Origin: Gemmatimonadota bacterium
Lineage (GTDB): Bacteria; Gemmatimonadota; Gemmatimonadetes; Gemmatimonadales; Gemmatimonadaceae
Reading direction: 5' to 3'
Assembly: GCA_028287235.1 (NCBI GenBank)
Contig: JAQBQB010000030.1
Coordinates: 186,001 to 250,000 of the forward strand
Length of the DNA: 64,000 bases
In this document: positions 62,465 to 64,000 of the stretch, piece after piece
Layout of the letters: each line of letters opens with the position of its first letter
How positions within the stretch are numbered: position 1 is the stretch's first letter
Position numbers and translations under genes: made by a program
The notes under the pieces: model-generated
Databases searched by the model: none
Seen by the model: the letters and a program-made list of their open reading frames with translations, nothing else
What the model was told of the DNA's origin: nothing

Positions 62465-64000
62465 TTAGAGTCCAGCGAGCAACGAGTCGTTGGAAGGCGT
62501 TGCCGCGATGCGCTTGATCAGCCACTCCATCGCGCTCTGCGGCGGCATCTGGCTCAATCCCCGGCGCAGCGTGAACACGCTGTCGATCTGGTCGGCCCGG
62601 AAGAGCTTTTCCTCGCGGCGCGTGCCACTCGTACCGATGTCGATCGCCGGATAGATGCGCTTTTCCGCCAGGCTGCGATCGAGCTTGATCTCGCAGTTTC
62701 CGGTGCCCTTGAACTCCTCGAAGATCACGTCGTCCATGCGCGACCCGGTCTCGACGAGCGCCGTGGCGATGATGGTCAGCGATCCGCCGCCCGACGTGGC
62801 CGGTATCGAGCGCGCCGAGCCGAAGAAGGCTTTCGGCTTCGCCATCGCCGACGAGTCGAGTCCGCCCGACAACGTTCGTCCCGTTCCGCGCTCGGCGGTG
62901 TTGTGCGCCCGCGCCATGCGCGTGAGCGAGTCGAGCACGATGACCACGTCCTGGCCTGCCTCCACGAGCCGGTGCGCGCGGTTGAGCACCATCTCGGTGA
63001 CCTCCACGTGCCGCTGCGCCGGTTGGTCGAAGCTCGACGACACGACTTCGCCGACACCCCAGGAGACCGCCTCGCTCACTTCCTCCGGACGCTCGTCGAC
63101 GAGAAGAATCAACAGCGCCGCGTTCGGATGGTTGATCGCCACGCCTTCGGTGATCGCGTGGAGCAGGGTCGTCTTACCGGCCCGCGCCGGCGCGACGATG
63201 AGCGCACGCTGCCCGTAGCCGATCGGCGCGATGAGGTCGATCGCGCGCCGAGTGAGCTCGTGGCCGGTCTTGGCCGGACGTCCCGTTTCCATGAACAGCT
63301 TGCGCTCGGGATACGAGGCGGGTAGCGAGTTGAAGTCGGGGCGCTTCGCCGCGAGCGCGGGATCTTCACCATTGATCGTGCGGATCTCCACGACCGTGAC
63401 GCGGCCGCGGGGATCGACGCCGACCGTGGCGTCGATCAGATCCGACTTGCGCAGCGTGTACTGTCGCACGATGTGCGGCGGCACGTATGCGTCGCCCGCC
63501 TCGGCGAGATAGCTGTTGCCCGGGCGGCGAATGAAGCCCGCGTCGCGCGCGCCTTCGAACCATCCGCGCGTCTCCGTGGTGGCGACGATTTGGACGGGCG
63601 CCTGCGGTTGCTGCGCCTGGTGTGACTGACTTGGTTGATTGGCTTGATTTGGTTGCGCTGGTCCATCGCGGCGGGGACCGCGGCCGCGTCCTCTGCGGTG
63701 ACGCCGTCCGTTGCGGTCCTGTGGTCCGCCGTTGCGATCGCCGCGGTCTCCGCGGTCGTTTCTGTCGCCCCGGTCGGGACGGTCGCCGCGATCTCCGCGG
63801 TCGCGCTGCGTTGGTTGCTGCTGGTAGCTCTGGCCCGGTGCGTTTCCGCCGTCGCCACTACTGCCGGCTCCTGAATCTCCGCCGCCGTTGTCGGCGGCTG
63901 AAGGTGCGGAGGGCGCCGTCTCGGTGGACGACTGCCGGTCGGCGCGTGGTGGCGGCGGGCCCGAGTCGGACGAGCTCTCCTCGCGAGCCTGCGGTGAGGA
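62465..64000 (-). CDS. rho: Transcription termination factor Rho (N-terminus outside the window)
   Basis: The frame is open on the minus strand up to the window end, so the N-terminus is missing. The visible region upstream of ~63562 is low complexity: repeated GDR/RGD units, Gln/Pro-rich QPNQANQPSQS, and a basic RRHRRGRGRGPRR. This is the kind of insertion seen in Rho of Actinobacteria and Gemmatimonadota. The RNA-binding domain follows (GWFEGARDAGFIRRPGNSYL, VPPHIVRQY), then the motor domain with Walker A PARAGKTTLLHA and Walker B VVIVLDSLTRMARAH. It is the hexameric RNA/DNA helicase that ends transcription. The downstream palindrome may regulate readthrough into tamA. Confidence 0.95.
   Translation of the reverse strand, partial: SSPQAREESSSDSGPPPPRADRQSSTETAPSAPSAADNGGGDSGAGSSGDGGNAPGQSYQQQPTQRDRGDRGDRPDRGDRNDRGDRGDRNGGPQDRNGRRHRRGRGRGPRRDGPAQPNQANQPSQSHQAQQPQAPVQIVATTETRGWFEGARDAGFIRRPGNSYLAEAGDAYVPPHIVRQYTLRKSDLIDATVGVDPRGRVTVVEIRTINGEDPALAAKRPDFNSLPASYPERKLFMETGRPAKTGHELTRRAIDLIAPIGYGQRALIVAPARAGKTTLLHAITEGVAINHPNAALLILLVDERPEEVSEAVSWGVGEVVSSSFDQPAQRHVEVTEMVLNRAHRLVEAGQDVVIVLDSLTRMARAHNTAERGTGRTLSGGLDSSAMAKPKAFFGSARSIPATSGGGSLTIIATALVETGSRMDDVIFEEFKGTGNCEIKLDRSLAEKRIYPAIDIGTSGTRREEKLFRADQIDSVFTLRRGLSQMPPQSAMEWLIKRIAATPSNDSLLAGL

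Noticed and set aside
1-64000. CRISPR arrays, tRNA genes, insertion sequences, prophage
   Set aside because: I looked for spaced direct repeats, cloverleaf features, transposase or integrase motifs and found none.

Overview
The window is a GC-rich chromosomal segment from a diderm bacterium. TamA/TamB, a TonB-dependent receptor and several secreted proteins show an outer membrane. The protein repertoire, with many PAS/ANTAR/LytTR regulators, a secreted PIG-L deacetylase, a short RNB nuclease and a Rho with a long low-complexity N-terminus, looks most like Gemmatimonadota. That assignment is recognition from family style, not a search result. I see no rRNA, tRNA, CRISPR array, prophage or insertion sequence. 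Coding density is very high: no gene-free stretch exceeds about 285 bases, and thirteen start/stop pairs overlap by the 4-nt ATGA/GTGA type, so much of the window is organised in translationally coupled operons.

Layout. 1-8.5 kb: the 3' end of a GAF-type histidine kinase, a stand-alone 2-oxoglutarate dehydrogenase E1 (sucA), a secreted PIG-L deacetylase, a 40-residue membrane protein coupled to it, a sodium:solute symporter, and a receiver-only regulator. 8.5-17 kb: a DUF2934 protein and a GntR regulator on the minus strand, then a plus-strand run that I read as one unit. That run holds a small hypothetical, an RsbRD-type kinase, a Cys-rich flavodoxin-fold reductase, a type II NADH dehydrogenase, a PAS hybrid kinase and an ANTAR regulator, closed by a hairpin terminator. 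17-25 kb (minus strand): a lipoprotein-like metallopeptidase, an MFS exporter, and a four-gene BMP-type nucleoside ABC transporter in which each gene overlaps the next by 4 nt. 25-29 kb: de novo NAD synthesis, nadB-nadA-nadC. 28.7-36 kb: a Cys-rich microprotein, an RNB ribonuclease, gnd-zwf, and an acyl-CoA dehydrogenase/cyclase/HAD operon. 36-42.6 kb: a two-component system with a lipoprotein-like gene, another PAS kinase, and a secreted amidohydrolase. 42.6-48 kb: a DUF255/thioredoxin protein, then a membrane PHP hydrolase coupled to a GT39 glycosyltransferase. 48-54 kb: divergent marR-like and tetR-like genes, the former preceded by a short basic leader ORF, then TonB receptor, TPR protein and LytS/LytTR pair in one direction. 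54-64 kb: an M20 dipeptidase, then on the minus strand tamB and tamA, a 21-bp perfect palindrome, and rho running off the window end.

How the genes work together. The strongest biological themes are NAD/NADPH economy (nadBAC, zwf/gnd, NDH-2, flavin reductase) and dense signal transduction: five histidine kinases, a LytS-type kinase, and receivers with ANTAR, OmpR, LytTR or no output domain. The most promising under-described items are the redox-kinase-ANTAR unit (10.2-17.05 kb), the leader ORF in front of the MarR gene, the coupled 40-residue symporter partner, the Cys-rich microprotein, and the palindrome between rho and tamA.
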